From: Chitinophagales bacterium | GTDB taxonomy: Bacteria > Bacteroidota > Bacteroidia > Chitinophagales > JADIYW01 | Length of the DNA stretch: 64,000 bases | Direction: 5' to 3' | Assembly (NCBI GenBank): GCA_020636545.1 | Contig: JACJXS010000013.1 | Location: 1 to 64,000, forward strand | In this document: positions 1 to 8,363 of the stretch, piece after piece | Layout of the letters: each line of letters opens with the position of its first letter | Position numbering within the stretch: the stretch's first letter is position 1 | Notes under the pieces: generated by a model | Told to the model about the DNA's origin: nothing | Seen by the model: the letters and a program-made list of their open reading frames with translations, nothing else | Databases searched by the model: none | Translations under genes and position numbers: made by a program

Positions 1-75
1 GGAGCTGGAGCTGAAGTTACAGCAGCTGGTGTATTCTCTGAAATTATCAGTTTAGGAAATTATTTAGCCAATTAA
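1..75 (+). CDS. thrA: ThrA C-terminal end (aspartokinase/homoserine dehydrogenase I), partial
   Basis: The window opens inside a reading frame that ends at TAA 73-75 and encodes 24 residues beginning GAGAEVTAAGVFSEII. This is the C-terminal signature of the homoserine dehydrogenase domain of bifunctional ThrA (GAGAxVTAxGVFxDI). The family makes aspartyl phosphate and reduces aspartate semialdehyde to homoserine in threonine/methionine synthesis. It lies 17 nt upstream of thrB on the same strand, which supports the call. A stand-alone homoserine dehydrogenase would end alike, so fusion to aspartokinase is inferred. Confidence 0.8.
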   Translation, partial: GAGAEVTAAGVFSEIISLGNYLAN

Positions 76-92
76 TATTTTAGAACTAAGAA

Positions 93-1040
93 ATGAAGAT
101 TGGAGATAGAATTAGAGTTTATGCACCTGCAACAGTTGCCAATGTAGCTTGCGGATTTGATATTTTAGGTTTTGCTATTGAAAAACCTGGCGACGAATTG
201 ATTATGGAAATCACTGCCGAAAAAGGGGTTGTAATTGTTGATATTGAAGGCGATGGTGGCGTTTTACCTAGAGATGCTAAAAAAAATTCAGCAACAGTAG
301 CGATTCAAGATTATTTGAATTATATAAATGCAGATTTTGGTTGTAAAATTTGGCTTAAAAAAATGATGCCAAGTGGTAGTGGTTTAGGAAGTAGTGCAGC
401 AAGTGCAGTAGCTGGTGTTTATGCAATCAATATGCTATGTAAAGAGCAATTGACTAAAAATGAGATGCTACCTTTTTTAATCAATGCTGAAAAAGCAGCT
501 TGTGATGCAGCCATTGCTGATAATGTAGCGGCAAGTCTTTTTGGTGGCTTTATTTTAGTAAGAAGCTATGAACCATTAGATATTATTAAAATTCCAGTAC
601 CAGAAGAGTTGTGGTGTGTTGTAATTAATCCAGATGTAATTGTTCTGACAAAAGAAGCAAGAGAAATTTTGCCAAAAGAAATTCCCTTGACGCATGCACT
701 CCGACAAAGTGCAAATGTTGGTGGTTTGATGATAGGCTTATTACGTGGCGATTACGATTTAATTGGTAGAAGCTTAATTGATTATATTGCAGAGCCGCAT
801 CGAAGTAAATTAATTCCTGGTTTTTATGATATGAAAAATGCAGCTTTAGAAAGTGGAGCATTGGGTAGTAGTATTAGTGGGAGCGGACCTAGTGTTTTTG
901 CATTGTGCAAAGGACAAGAAATTGCAAATAAAGTGGGCGATGCGATGAAGCAGGTAATGAATAATTTAGGTATTGGTGCAGAAGTTTATATCAGTAAAGT
1001 TAATGCACAAGGGCCAAAAGTATTACCGTTTTTAGATTAA
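93..1040 (+). CDS. thrB: Homoserine kinase ThrB
   Basis: Cytoplasmic GHMP-family kinase that phosphorylates homoserine with ATP to give O-phosphohomoserine, the penultimate step of threonine synthesis. The 315-residue length is normal. The substrate-binding start YAPATVANVACGFD is at residues 10-23, the ATP loop PSGSGLGSSAASA at 93-105, and the C-terminal GHMP motif SISGSGPSVFAL near 259-270. It follows the ThrA end by 17 nt, so the two are probably cotranscribed. The usual third gene, threonine synthase thrC, does not follow: a transporter gene does. Confidence 0.95.
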   Translation: MKIGDRIRVYAPATVANVACGFDILGFAIEKPGDELIMEITAEKGVVIVDIEGDGGVLPRDAKKNSATVAIQDYLNYINADFGCKIWLKKMMPSGSGLGSSAASAVAGVYAINMLCKEQLTKNEMLPFLINAEKAACDAAIADNVAASLFGGFILVRSYEPLDIIKIPVPEELWCVVINPDVIVLTKEAREILPKEIPLTHALRQSANVGGLMIGLLRGDYDLIGRSLIDYIAEPHRSKLIPGFYDMKNAALESGALGSSISGSGPSVFALCKGQEIANKVGDAMKQVMNNLGIGAEVYISKVNAQGPKVLPFLD

Positions 1041-1067
1041 AATATTTTTTTTACATTTAATTGTCCA

Positions 1068-1976
1068 ATGGACAAACAAGTATTTCATTTAACGAGTCAA
1101 AAACAAAAAGGTATTTTTTTTGTAATTATTGGAGCTATTTGCTTTTCATCTAAAGGTGTATTAGCAAAATTGGCATATCGATATGGCGTAAGTTCATTAG
1201 ATGTTTTGAATTTAAGAATGCTATTTTCCTTGCCATTTTATTTATTCATCTATTTTAGAGAAACTAAAAGAAAGCCTATTGCTATAAAGCCTTCCATTCG
1301 TTGGGATATTGTGTTGTTGGGTTTAATTGGTTATTATTTAGCGGCATTATTTGATTTCAAAGGCTTAGAATATGTTTCTGCAAATTTGGAAAGGATTACG
1401 ATATTTATTTATCCAACTTTTGTTTTGCTTTTAGGATTTATCTTTTATAGAAGAAAAGTTTCACTTGTTCAATTAATTTCTGTCTTAATTTGTTATGTGG
1501 GAATTGTATTAGCATTTTATGCAGATATCGATTCAATGGATTTTAAAAAAGGTTTTATTGGTGTTGTATTTGTTTTATTGAGTGCTTTAACTTATGCCTT
1601 TTATTTAGTTCGTAGTGATAATATTATTAAAAACATTGGTACACTTCGTTTTACATGTTTATCAATGATGGTTTCTTGTATTGCTGTATTGATACATAAT
1701 TTTTTAGTCAATGGTTTTAATCTTTTGAGTTTTTCAATGAATATATATATTATCTGTGGAATTATTGCAATTGGAGCAACGGTTTTACCTTCTTTCTTAA
1801 TGACGTATGGTATTAGTTTGATTGGTTCATCAAATATGTCTATTATTGCAAGTATTGGACCGGTTTCTACTATGTTTTTGGCTTATTATATTTTGGGCGA
1901 AAGCATGACATGGATGCATATTCTAGGAACTATTTTGGTTTTATTAGGAATTTATATTTTGAGTAAAAGAAGTTAA
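1068..1976 (+). CDS. EamA/DMT-superfamily transporter
   Basis: Inner-membrane protein of 302 residues with about ten hydrophobic segments arranged as two EamA-like halves (roughly 13-150 and 160-300). The first half opens with GIFFVIIGAICFSSKGVLAK, typical of drug/metabolite transporters. Such proteins export amino acids or other metabolites, but the substrate cannot be read from sequence. It begins 27 nt after thrB on the same strand and may be cotranscribed with the threonine genes, where export of threonine or homoserine would make sense. That role is inferred only. Confidence 0.85.
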   Translation: MDKQVFHLTSQKQKGIFFVIIGAICFSSKGVLAKLAYRYGVSSLDVLNLRMLFSLPFYLFIYFRETKRKPIAIKPSIRWDIVLLGLIGYYLAALFDFKGLEYVSANLERITIFIYPTFVLLLGFIFYRRKVSLVQLISVLICYVGIVLAFYADIDSMDFKKGFIGVVFVLLSALTYAFYLVRSDNIIKNIGTLRFTCLSMMVSCIAVLIHNFLVNGFNLLSFSMNIYIICGIIAIGATVLPSFLMTYGISLIGSSNMSIIASIGPVSTMFLAYYILGESMTWMHILGTILVLLGIYILSKRS

Positions 1977-1991
1977 TAACGACATAAAGTT

Positions 1992-2027
1992 ATAAAATAA
2001 AAAAGCCTAAAATTAAAATTTTAGGCT
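1992..2027 (-). terminator. Intrinsic terminator of tRNA-Met
   Basis: AGCCTAAAA (2004-2012) pairs perfectly with TTTTAGGCT (2019-2027) across a 6-nt loop. Read on the minus strand the 9-bp stem is followed by a T-rich run (complement of the A-rich 1994-2003). It lies just past the 3' end of the minus-strand tRNA. On the plus strand no T run follows, so it terminates the tRNA rather than the transporter gene. Confidence 0.75.
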
Positions 2028-2037
2028 AAAAACTTTG

Positions 2038-2111
2038 TAGCGGAGACGGGAATTGAACCCGTGACCTCAGGGTTATGAATCCTGCGCTCTAACCATCTGA
2101 GCTACCCCGCC
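2038..2111 (-). tRNA. tRNA-Met (CAT anticodon), elongator type
   Basis: The reverse complement folds as a cloverleaf. The acceptor GGCGGGG pairs with CTCCGCT (G1-U72 and G6-U67 wobbles). The D arm is GCTC/GAGC, the anticodon loop TTCATAA, and the T arm ACGGG-TTCAATT-CCCGT with discriminator A. The D arm lacks initiator features, so it is an elongator Met tRNA or a lysidine-modified tRNA-Ile2 that shares CAT. Position 31-39 is an A-C mismatch. No CCA is encoded. Confidence 0.93.
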
Positions 2112-2189
2112 AGATTTTTTCTAAAGGTGTGCAAAGATAATATTTTATAATTGATTTTACAAATACATTTTGTTATTTTTGTATTTACT

Positions 2190-2498
2190 ATGGATTTTAA
2201 TCAATTTTTTTTTCATACTCAAACAAAGGAAAATCCAGATACTGATGTGCTGGAAATGGAGGAAACAGATTATGGTTGGCAAATAATTGTGCATAATGAT
2301 GATGTTAATACTTTTGAGTGGGTTATTGAATCTTTAGTGGCAATTTGTCAGCATACTTACGAACAAGCAGAACAATGTGCATTGTTTATTCATTTTAAAG
2401 GTAAATATGCAGTAAAACATGGCACTGAAGAGGAATTACTTCCAATGAAAGATGCCCTATTGGATAGAGGAATTACAGCAACTTTAGAATCCGTATAG
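2190..2498 (+). CDS. clpS: ClpS, ATP-dependent Clp protease adaptor
   Basis: Cytoplasmic adaptor of 102 residues that binds N-degron substrates and hands them to the Clp ATPase. The core begins YGWQIIVHNDDVNTFEWVIE, containing the conserved ND pair and hydrophobic pocket, followed by the helical AEQCALFIHFKGKYAVKHGT segment. The frame is open back to 2151, but ATG 2190 gives the normal short, polar N-terminus. Only 4 nt separate it from aat, which attaches Leu/Phe to N-termini to create such degrons, so the two form a functional pair and probable operon. Confidence 0.93.
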   Translation: MDFNQFFFHTQTKENPDTDVLEMEETDYGWQIIVHNDDVNTFEWVIESLVAICQHTYEQAEQCALFIHFKGKYAVKHGTEEELLPMKDALLDRGITATLESV

Positions 2499-2502
2499 TA
2501 TT

Positions 2503-3150
2503 TTGAAATTAGTTGTTCTTGATAAATCTATTTGGTTTCCGCCTGTTGAAAATGCTTTAGATGAAGGACTTTTGGCAATTGGTGGCGATTTATCAGAAGA
2601 ACGTCTGTTATTAGCATACAGTTCAGGTATTTTTCCTTGGTTTTCTGAAGATCAGCCTATTGCTTGGTGGTCTCCAGATCCTCGTTTTGTGTTATTTCCA
2701 GAAGATTTATATATTTCCAAATCAATGCGATTGATGTTGAATAAAAATAAATTTAAGGTTACAACAAATCAAAATTTCAAAGAAGTTATTATTCAATGTG
2801 CTATTGCAAAAAGGAATTTTCAATATGGTACTTGGATAACTGATGAAATGATTGATGCTTATATAAATTTATATAATAAAGGCTTTGCACATTCGGTAGA
2901 AGTTTGGAATGAAGATGAATTGGTTGGTGGTTTGTACGGTATAAGGATGGGAAAGTGTTTTTTTGGCGAATCGATGTTTCACAAGGCTGATAATGCCAGT
3001 AAATATGGATTTATTACTTATGTTAATCAGTTAAAATCTGAAGGTGTTGTAATAATCGATTGTCAAGTATATACACCACATTTGGATAGCTTGGGTGCAA
3101 TTCAAATACGTAGAGCAAAATTTATTGAAATTATTAAAGATAATCTATAA
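2503..3150 (+). CDS. aat: Leucyl/phenylalanyl-tRNA-protein transferase
   Basis: Transfers Leu or Phe from aminoacyl-tRNA to proteins with N-terminal Arg or Lys, making them ClpS/Clp substrates. The 215-residue length is standard. Visible signatures are FPPVENALDEGLLAIGGDLS at the N-terminus, GIFPWF and WWSPDPR (about 47-66), and GGLYGIRMGKCFFGESMF near 145-162. Translation apparently starts at TTG 2503: the conserved FPP segment lies upstream of the first usable ATG, so an internal start would delete it. It follows the clpS stop by 4 nt. Confidence 0.93.
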   Translation: MKLVVLDKSIWFPPVENALDEGLLAIGGDLSEERLLLAYSSGIFPWFSEDQPIAWWSPDPRFVLFPEDLYISKSMRLMLNKNKFKVTTNQNFKEVIIQCAIAKRNFQYGTWITDEMIDAYINLYNKGFAHSVEVWNEDELVGGLYGIRMGKCFFGESMFHKADNASKYGFITYVNQLKSEGVVIIDCQVYTPHLDSLGAIQIRRAKFIEIIKDNL

Positions 3151-3169
3151 AGTAAATTAGTTTTTGACT

Positions 3170-3207
3170 ATAAATAAAAAAAGCACTTACTAAAAATGTA
3201 AGTGCTT
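3170..3207 (-). terminator. Intrinsic terminator of tRNA-Val
   Basis: AAGCACTTAC (3181-3190) pairs perfectly with GTAAGTGCTT (3198-3207) around a 7-nt loop. On the minus strand the 10-bp stem is followed by a T-rich run (complement of 3172-3180), immediately downstream of the minus-strand tRNA-Val. Confidence 0.8.
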
Positions 3208-3218
3208 GATAAGGTGTG

Positions 3219-3293
3219 TGGGCGCACACGGGTTCGAACCGCGGACCCCCTGCTTGTAAGGCAGGTGCTCTGAACCAGCTGAGCTATGCGCCC
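3219..3293 (-). tRNA. tRNA-Val (TAC anticodon)
   Basis: The minus strand gives a full cloverleaf: acceptor GGGCGCA paired with TGCGCCC, D arm GCTC/GAGC, anticodon stem CTGCC/CAGGG-type with loop TTACAAG, and T loop TTCGAAC on the CGCGG/CCGTG stem. The discriminator is A and no CCA is encoded. It is convergent with aat and has its own terminator at 3181-3207. Confidence 0.95.
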
Positions 3294-3461
3294 TTTTTAT
3301 ATCTACTGAATATTCAGTGTCTATTTTTTATTTATTGAAGAACTTACTGCTATTTTAGATACTATTTAATGCATTCCTTAATAGCGTGTGCAAATATACG
3401 ATATTTATTTTCAAATAAGCAAGTTTTTTTACAAAAAAAATTATCTTTATTTTCAGATTTT

Positions 3462-4622
3462 ATGAAAGAAAAAATTAAGTTGCTGATTTTGAACAAGTAT
3501 TTATTATTCTTCCTAGTAATTATAATAATAGGTTATTCAATTTGGTACACTAATCAATTAGCATCGGTCATTAAAAAACAAGAAATCAAACAAGCAAATG
3601 AGTTGGCAAATGCTTATCATATTTTGATTGGTGGAGATGGTGACGATTTAGATGATGCCTTAGAAATTATAAAAAACAACGATAATATTCCAATTATTTG
3701 GTCGGATAGTCAAAATAATATTTTAGCTTATAAAAATTTCGATTCCACTAAAGTTGAAGCAGATGCTAGTTATTTAAAACAGCAAATTCATAAACTCAAG
3801 AATAAAAAGATTGTTATTCATATTGATGAAAATGAAACACATTTTTTATATTACAAAGATTCTATTCTTTTACAGAAAATAAAAAAATATCCATATTATC
3901 AACTCTTTTTAGTGGTCTTGTTTTTTGCAATAAGTTTTATAGCATTTGCTTCCATAAGAAAAGCAGAGCAAAATCAAGTTTGGGTAGGTTTAGCAAAAGA
4001 AACTGCACACCAATTAGGTACACCTTTGACATCTATTTCAGCTTGGGTAGAAATTTTAAAAGATAGGTTAAATAATGATGTTGAAAGTATGGTAATGCTT
4101 GATGAAATGGATAAAGATTTAGATCGATTGGATTTAGTTGCCAAACGATTTTCTAAAATTGGTTCACCACCAGAATTAAAAGTTGAATTATTACTGCCAA
4201 TAGTAGAAAATGTTGTTGAGTATATGAAAAAACGTGCAGCCTATTCCATTGTTTTTCAAATAAAAGATACAACCAACAGAGAATGTAAAGTGCTTATCAA
4301 TCAACAATTATTTGAATGGGTATTGGAGAATTTAATTAAAAATGCATTAGATGCAATGGAAAGAAAAGGCAAGATAGAATTGATTATTTTTGAAGATAAG
4401 AATTTGGTTTATATTGATGTCAAAGATTCAGGAAAAGGCATTCCATCTGGAAATTTTGAAACTGTATTTAATACAGGTTATTCCACTAAAAAAAGAGGCT
4501 GGGGTTTAGGTTTAGCATTAAGTAGAAGAATAATTCAAGCATACCATAAAGGGAAATTGTTTGTAAAAGATTCCGTAATTGATAAAGGAACAACTTTTAG
4601 AATTATTTTAAAACAAGGATAA
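3462..4622 (+). CDS. Membrane sensor histidine kinase, orphan
   Basis: Two-component sensor kinase of about 386 residues. From ATG 3462 it has one transmembrane segment near residues 11-29, an extracytoplasmic stretch of about 100 residues, a second segment near 142-162, then the kinase core without an obvious HAMP domain. The H box reads AKETAHQLGTPLTSI, the N box ENLIKNALDAM, and the G boxes DVKDSGKGIP and GWGLGLALSRRII. The frame is open back to 3369, but ATG 3462 places the membrane anchor at the N-terminus. A near-consensus -7 element (TATCTTTA, 3442-3449) lies just upstream. No response regulator is adjacent and the signal is unknown. Confidence 0.9.
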   Translation: MKEKIKLLILNKYLLFFLVIIIIGYSIWYTNQLASVIKKQEIKQANELANAYHILIGGDGDDLDDALEIIKNNDNIPIIWSDSQNNILAYKNFDSTKVEADASYLKQQIHKLKNKKIVIHIDENETHFLYYKDSILLQKIKKYPYYQLFLVVLFFAISFIAFASIRKAEQNQVWVGLAKETAHQLGTPLTSISAWVEILKDRLNNDVESMVMLDEMDKDLDRLDLVAKRFSKIGSPPELKVELLLPIVENVVEYMKKRAAYSIVFQIKDTTNRECKVLINQQLFEWVLENLIKNALDAMERKGKIELIIFEDKNLVYIDVKDSGKGIPSGNFETVFNTGYSTKKRGWGLGLALSRRIIQAYHKGKLFVKDSVIDKGTTFRIILKQG

Positions 4623-4624
4623 AA

Positions 4625-6256
4625 CTATTGTGATTCCGATTTTGCATGCTGAATAATATCATTCATTATATTTTTTCCTAAAATTGCAGAAGTTGTTAAA
4701 ACTCCACTCATCAAAGCACCTGCAATACCGACAGTTACAATATCTTGTCCTGTTAAATATAAGTTTTTTATGGGCGTTTTAGGTTGCAAATAATCTGAAT
4801 CAAAGCGTTTAGGGCTATGAGTTAATCCATATATTTCTCCTTTTTGATAACTACAAAAATTCTTAGTAGAAAGTGGTGTTGATAGTTCATAAGTATCAAT
4901 CTTTCCTTCTACTTGTGGTTCAACTTGGTATAAATGAGCCAATAAACGTTGTGCAATTTTTTCTTTAAATGTATCATAATCCTCACCTCGTTTTTTCCAT
5001 TTGGAGTTTTCCCAATCTTTAAACCATTCATAGTTTGCAACTGAAATAATTTCTATAGTTGCTCTACCTGGATATTTTTCATTAAACTTAGGATTTTTAG
5101 CTGAAGGAAATGAAATATAAACGACTGGAAATTCTTCGTTATAATTGTTCATAAATTTTTCTACAGCAGCGTCATGGTCATTGCCGTTTGGATAAATCCA
5201 ATAATTAGCTTTAGGTAAGTTTAATTCTGTGGCTGTATGTTGTAATCCAATATATAAACTGAAATGCCCATAAGATGGTGGTAAATCTTTTAAGTCTTTA
5301 TTGAACTTAATCTTTTTTTGATTTTCAGAATTTAAAAGTTTTTCAAAAGTTAGATGAGCACCAACACCACTCACAATAATATCTGCCGTAATTTTTTTAC
5401 CATCAGCCATTAAAACGCCAACAGCTTTGCCATTTTCAACTAAAATCTCATTAACACCAGCACTAATGATGGTTTTGCCACCAGTTTTTAAAATACTTGG
5501 CATTATCGTATTAAAAATTTCTTCTGAGCCACCAACAGGATAAAATCCACCATTCATATAATGTAAAGCTACTGCTGCATGAATTACAAAGCTACTTTGA
5601 CTTGGTGGCATTCCATAATCTCCAAATTGTGCAGCTAATACAGCCTTTAGTTCCTCATTGTTTGAAAGACTATCTAATACTTCTTTAGTGGTTTGACTAT
5701 AATATTTTTGATAAGGTTTATTGAGAAAAGGGCTCGTGAAAAATTGAACAAATTTGGGCATTGCTTTTTGCATATAAAAGCTTTTGCCAGCATTATTGAC
5801 AGCAAATAAAATTTCCACATATTTATCAATAGCTATTGCATCTTGTTCAGTAGGAAAGTAGATTTTCATTCTTTCTTTCCATTTACTCATGCCTTTTAAG
5901 TACTCAAAAGTTTTGCCATTTAGGATAACACGGTCATAGACTTCGCCCATATCTTCCCACTTTAGATTTCTATCTGTAATATATTCAAAAATGATTCTAA
6001 GTGCCGAGCCTTTTCGGTCCATATCACCTACATAATGCAAACCTACGTCCCATTCATAATCATTTCTAGTAAAAACATGTGTGTAGCCTCCAGGCGTATA
6101 ATGTTTCTCACAAATCAATACTTTTTTGCCATTTCTTGCCAATAAAGATGCTGTACATAAAGAACCTAAACCTGAACCAACACAAATTACATCATAATGT
6201 TCATCGAGCTTTGGTCTTTTTTTATAAGATTCAAAAAGTGTTTGTTCTTGATTCAT
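4625..6256 (-). CDS. FAD-dependent oxidoreductase, retinol-saturase/phytoene-desaturase family
   Basis: Flavoprotein of 543 residues with an N-terminal dinucleotide-binding fold VICVGSGLGSLCTASLLARN (about 24-43), then CEKHYTPGGYTHVF typical of the CrtI/RetSat group, and a C-terminal FAD motif NLYLTGQDIVTVGIAGALMS near 505-524. The GxDxxWDVGLHYVG-type region fits all-trans-retinol 13,14-reductase-like proteins better than classical phytoene desaturase. The natural substrate is unknown, and no carotenoid genes are nearby. It starts 2 nt after the stop of the upstream helical protein and converges on the kinase gene with 2 nt between stop codons. Confidence 0.85.
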   Translation of the reverse strand: MNQEQTLFESYKKRPKLDEHYDVICVGSGLGSLCTASLLARNGKKVLICEKHYTPGGYTHVFTRNDYEWDVGLHYVGDMDRKGSALRIIFEYITDRNLKWEDMGEVYDRVILNGKTFEYLKGMSKWKERMKIYFPTEQDAIAIDKYVEILFAVNNAGKSFYMQKAMPKFVQFFTSPFLNKPYQKYYSQTTKEVLDSLSNNEELKAVLAAQFGDYGMPPSQSSFVIHAAVALHYMNGGFYPVGGSEEIFNTIMPSILKTGGKTIISAGVNEILVENGKAVGVLMADGKKITADIIVSGVGAHLTFEKLLNSENQKKIKFNKDLKDLPPSYGHFSLYIGLQHTATELNLPKANYWIYPNGNDHDAAVEKFMNNYNEEFPVVYISFPSAKNPKFNEKYPGRATIEIISVANYEWFKDWENSKWKKRGEDYDTFKEKIAQRLLAHLYQVEPQVEGKIDTYELSTPLSTKNFCSYQKGEIYGLTHSPKRFDSDYLQPKTPIKNLYLTGQDIVTVGIAGALMSGVLTTSAILGKNIMNDIIQHAKSESQ

Positions 6257-6258
6257 AA

Positions 6259-7005
6259 TTATTTAATTCTGGTAACGAAATCTTGTAAAATAGTATCTTG
6301 ATCTGCACCTGATAATTGTTTTACAATAGATAAAACTCTGGTCAATTCTCTAGGACTTAATAACTTAAATACAGTTAATATTTCTTCTTGTTTATTATTT
6401 TTATAAGCAGTTTGGATAATTTTTAATATTCTTTTATCCGAAAATCCTTCAACTATTCTTGCAATATGGGCTTTGTTTTCTACAAATTCAGCAATGAGAA
6501 TTAAATCTAATTCGTCTGTTATAACTTCAGATATTGCAATTATCTTAGGAAATGACAATACATTTACAAATCCAGATGCCACATAATACTTTTTATTTCT
6601 AACTAATTGAGTGGTTATTTTTTTCAAAGTATCTACTGAAATATTTTCAATTAATTCTTCAGATTTTTCTGGAATCAGATATTCTGCTACTTCTGCCAAA
6701 AATGGTGTAGATAGATTTTTCATTATTGAAATCGCATCTTTTATTGGTACATAAGTAGAAATATTGGCAGTAATTAATGCTCCTAAAACGGTCTCAGAAA
6801 CTTTGGCGTTTAAAAAATTTGGCATTAATTTGGCAACTTTTGCTACTCGTCCCCAAATTTCAGGCTGGTCTAAATCCATTACTTCAGCAATTCTTATACG
6901 CAAAGTTCTTAATTCATCAGCTGAAAGCTTTTCTAAAAAATCAAAATCTTTAGCTTCTGTTTGTAGTAAATGTTGTAGTTTCTGAAGTTCAATTTTATTT
7001 TCCAT
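6259..7005 (-). CDS. Helical-repeat protein of unknown function
   Basis: I do not recognise this 248-residue soluble protein. It has no signal peptide, no membrane segment and no cysteine motif. It is strongly helical, with short repeating helix pairs such as LPNFLNAKVSETVLGALI and FLAEVAEYLIPEKSEELI. These recall the armadillo-like N domains seen in MgtE-type proteins, but the resemblance is not a family assignment. The frame is open to GTG 7008, though ATG 7005 directly after it is the likelier start. It ends 2 nt before the flavoprotein gene, so the pair is probably an operon with linked roles. Confidence 0.75.
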   Translation of the reverse strand: MENKIELQKLQHLLQTEAKDFDFLEKLSADELRTLRIRIAEVMDLDQPEIWGRVAKVAKLMPNFLNAKVSETVLGALITANISTYVPIKDAISIMKNLSTPFLAEVAEYLIPEKSEELIENISVDTLKKITTQLVRNKKYYVASGFVNVLSFPKIIAISEVITDELDLILIAEFVENKAHIARIVEGFSDKRILKIIQTAYKNNKQEEILTVFKLLSPRELTRVLSIVKQLSGADQDTILQDFVTRIK

Positions 7006-7128
7006 CACTATAAATATAAAGCTTTTACCTGATATTATAATTATTTATAAAAAAATAGCATTCAAATTAATTTCTTTATATTATGATTGATTTAATACTA
7101 ATTAAGGTTTTTTCTTGTATATATAAGA

Positions 7129-7136
7129 TATATTTG
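7129..7136 (+). promoter_or_regulatory. -7 promoter element (TATATTTG)
   Basis: TATATTTG matches the Bacteroidota -7 consensus TAnnTTTG and lies 34 nt upstream of the ATG of the four-helix membrane protein. No well-spaced -33 TTTG is seen, so only the -7 half is supported. Confidence 0.5.
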
Positions 7137-7170
7137 CACATCATTTAATCATTCAAAATAAAAATTAAAC

Positions 7171-7602
7171 ATGTACGCATTACTTAAACAGATTCACAAC
7201 ATTAATGGGATGTTAGTCCTAACAGTTTTATTGGTTGCCGTTATACTAAATTTGGTATTCTTTCTAATGAAAAAACCTTACCATAAATTGGCAAAAATCT
7301 CAGCATTAGTAGGTTTAATATTAACGCATTTACAAATTGTATTAGGATTAGTATTGTATTTTATTTCTCCGGTTGGATTTTCTAATTTTTCTGGAGAAGC
7401 TATGAAAGAAACAACTTCGAGACTTTATTTAGTAGAACACCCAATAGGAATGATAGTAGCTGCGGTATTGATTACAATTGGTTACAAAGCAACTAAAAAT
7501 GTGAACCTAAATGATAATCAAAAATATATAAAAGTATTAATCAATTATTTATTGGCATTAGCTATTGTAAGTTATTTAATTCCTTGGTTTGTTTGGAAAT
7601 AA
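7171..7602 (+). CDS. Four-helix membrane protein, conserved type of unknown function
   Basis: Protein of 143 residues with four hydrophobic helices at about 13-33, 41-68, 84-103 and 121-140. His9, His51 (in THLQ) and His84 (in EHPIG) sit near helix ends, which recalls small cytochrome-b-like proteins. Haem binding is only a suggestion. It has its own -7 promoter element and a strong terminator 47 nt downstream, so it looks monocistronic. It precedes the nitric oxide reductase cluster on the same strand, but the terminator argues against cotranscription. Confidence 0.75.
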   Translation: MYALLKQIHNINGMLVLTVLLVAVILNLVFFLMKKPYHKLAKISALVGLILTHLQIVLGLVLYFISPVGFSNFSGEAMKETTSRLYLVEHPIGMIVAAVLITIGYKATKNVNLNDNQKYIKVLINYLLALAIVSYLIPWFVWK

Positions 7603-7648
7603 ACTAAAAGTAGCCTAGTTTTAGATTTAATATTTATATGGACAAAAC

Positions 7649-7684
7649 AGCATTTACATATTTTTGTAAATGCTTTTTTTTTTA
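7649..7684 (+). terminator. Intrinsic terminator after the four-helix protein
   Basis: AGCATTTACA (7649-7658) pairs perfectly with TGTAAATGCT (7665-7674) across loop TATTTT, followed by a long T run (7674-7682). This is a classical plus-strand terminator that isolates the nor cluster from the gene before it. Confidence 0.88.
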
Positions 7685-7910
7685 TTTATAGTAGCTCACT
7701 TTTGGAATTTTTGATACTTTTTTATATTTACTTTTTTATATTTCCAAATAATATTATAAAGTTTTTATAACTCTACGCATATTAGTTCAATTATTTAGAT
7801 GATTTTAATCATATTTTGTTCTGATATATATTATAGGCAAGTTTACGAATGTGCTATACTTTTACATTGTAAATAGGTATTATTTTAAACACTAACTAAA
7901 TGTAGAAATT
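7685..7910 (+). promoter_or_regulatory. norC upstream region
   Basis: This is the remainder of a 308-nt gene-free stretch between a terminator and norC. A near-consensus -7 element TACTTTTA lies at 7857-7864, 47 nt before the ATG. No good -33 TTTG sits at the proper distance, which would fit an activator-dependent promoter, as expected for nitric oxide reductase genes. I see no clear operator palindrome and no ORF. Confidence 0.35.
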
Positions 7911-8339
7911 ATGTTATCAAAATCGCAAGCAAGAACATTCTTTTTAGGTGGAACTTTAGTAACTTTCTTAGTCTTTATTGCACTAACAGTTTACTCTTTT
8001 CAACCTAAAAATGACCAAACTAACCACGATAAAATTGACGCAAAAGTGATTCGTGGAAAAGAAATTTTTGAAGCCAACAATTGTATGGGTTGTCATACGA
8101 TTATGGGAGAAGGTGGCTATTATGCACCTGAATTAACCAAAGTAATTGATAGAAGAGGAGAGGCTTTTGTTAAGACTGTATTGCAATCTCCAGTTCCTTG
8201 GGGTTCAAGAGGTAGAAAAATGGTAAAGTATGAAATGAATGACGTTGATGCTGATGCTATGGTTGCTTACCTTAAATGGATTGGAGAATTAGATTTGAAT
8301 GGATTTGATCGAGTAGTATCTCCATTGTCAAAAGATTAA
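7911..8339 (+). CDS. norC: Nitric oxide reductase small subunit NorC (cytochrome c)
   Basis: Membrane-anchored c-type cytochrome that passes electrons to NorB. The 142-residue protein has one N-terminal hydrophobic anchor (about 9-29), then a single haem site C58-M-G-C61-H62 inside FEANNCMGCHTIMGEGGYYA. The following ELTKVIDRRG and a Met-containing segment (M104 or M109 as the sixth ligand) are typical of NorC. It starts 24 nt before norB. The anchor and single haem separate it from quinol-type NOR, which has this domain fused to NorB. Confidence 0.93.
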   Translation: MLSKSQARTFFLGGTLVTFLVFIALTVYSFQPKNDQTNHDKIDAKVIRGKEIFEANNCMGCHTIMGEGGYYAPELTKVIDRRGEAFVKTVLQSPVPWGSRGRKMVKYEMNDVDADAMVAYLKWIGELDLNGFDRVVSPLSKD

Positions 8340-8363
8340 AATAACCTTTAAAATTTATTAGTT

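Noticed and set aside
3369..3461. Upstream start for the histidine kinase
   Set aside because: The extra 31 residues include Phe/Lys runs from an AT-rich leader and overlap a likely promoter; ATG 3462 puts the anchor at the N-terminus.
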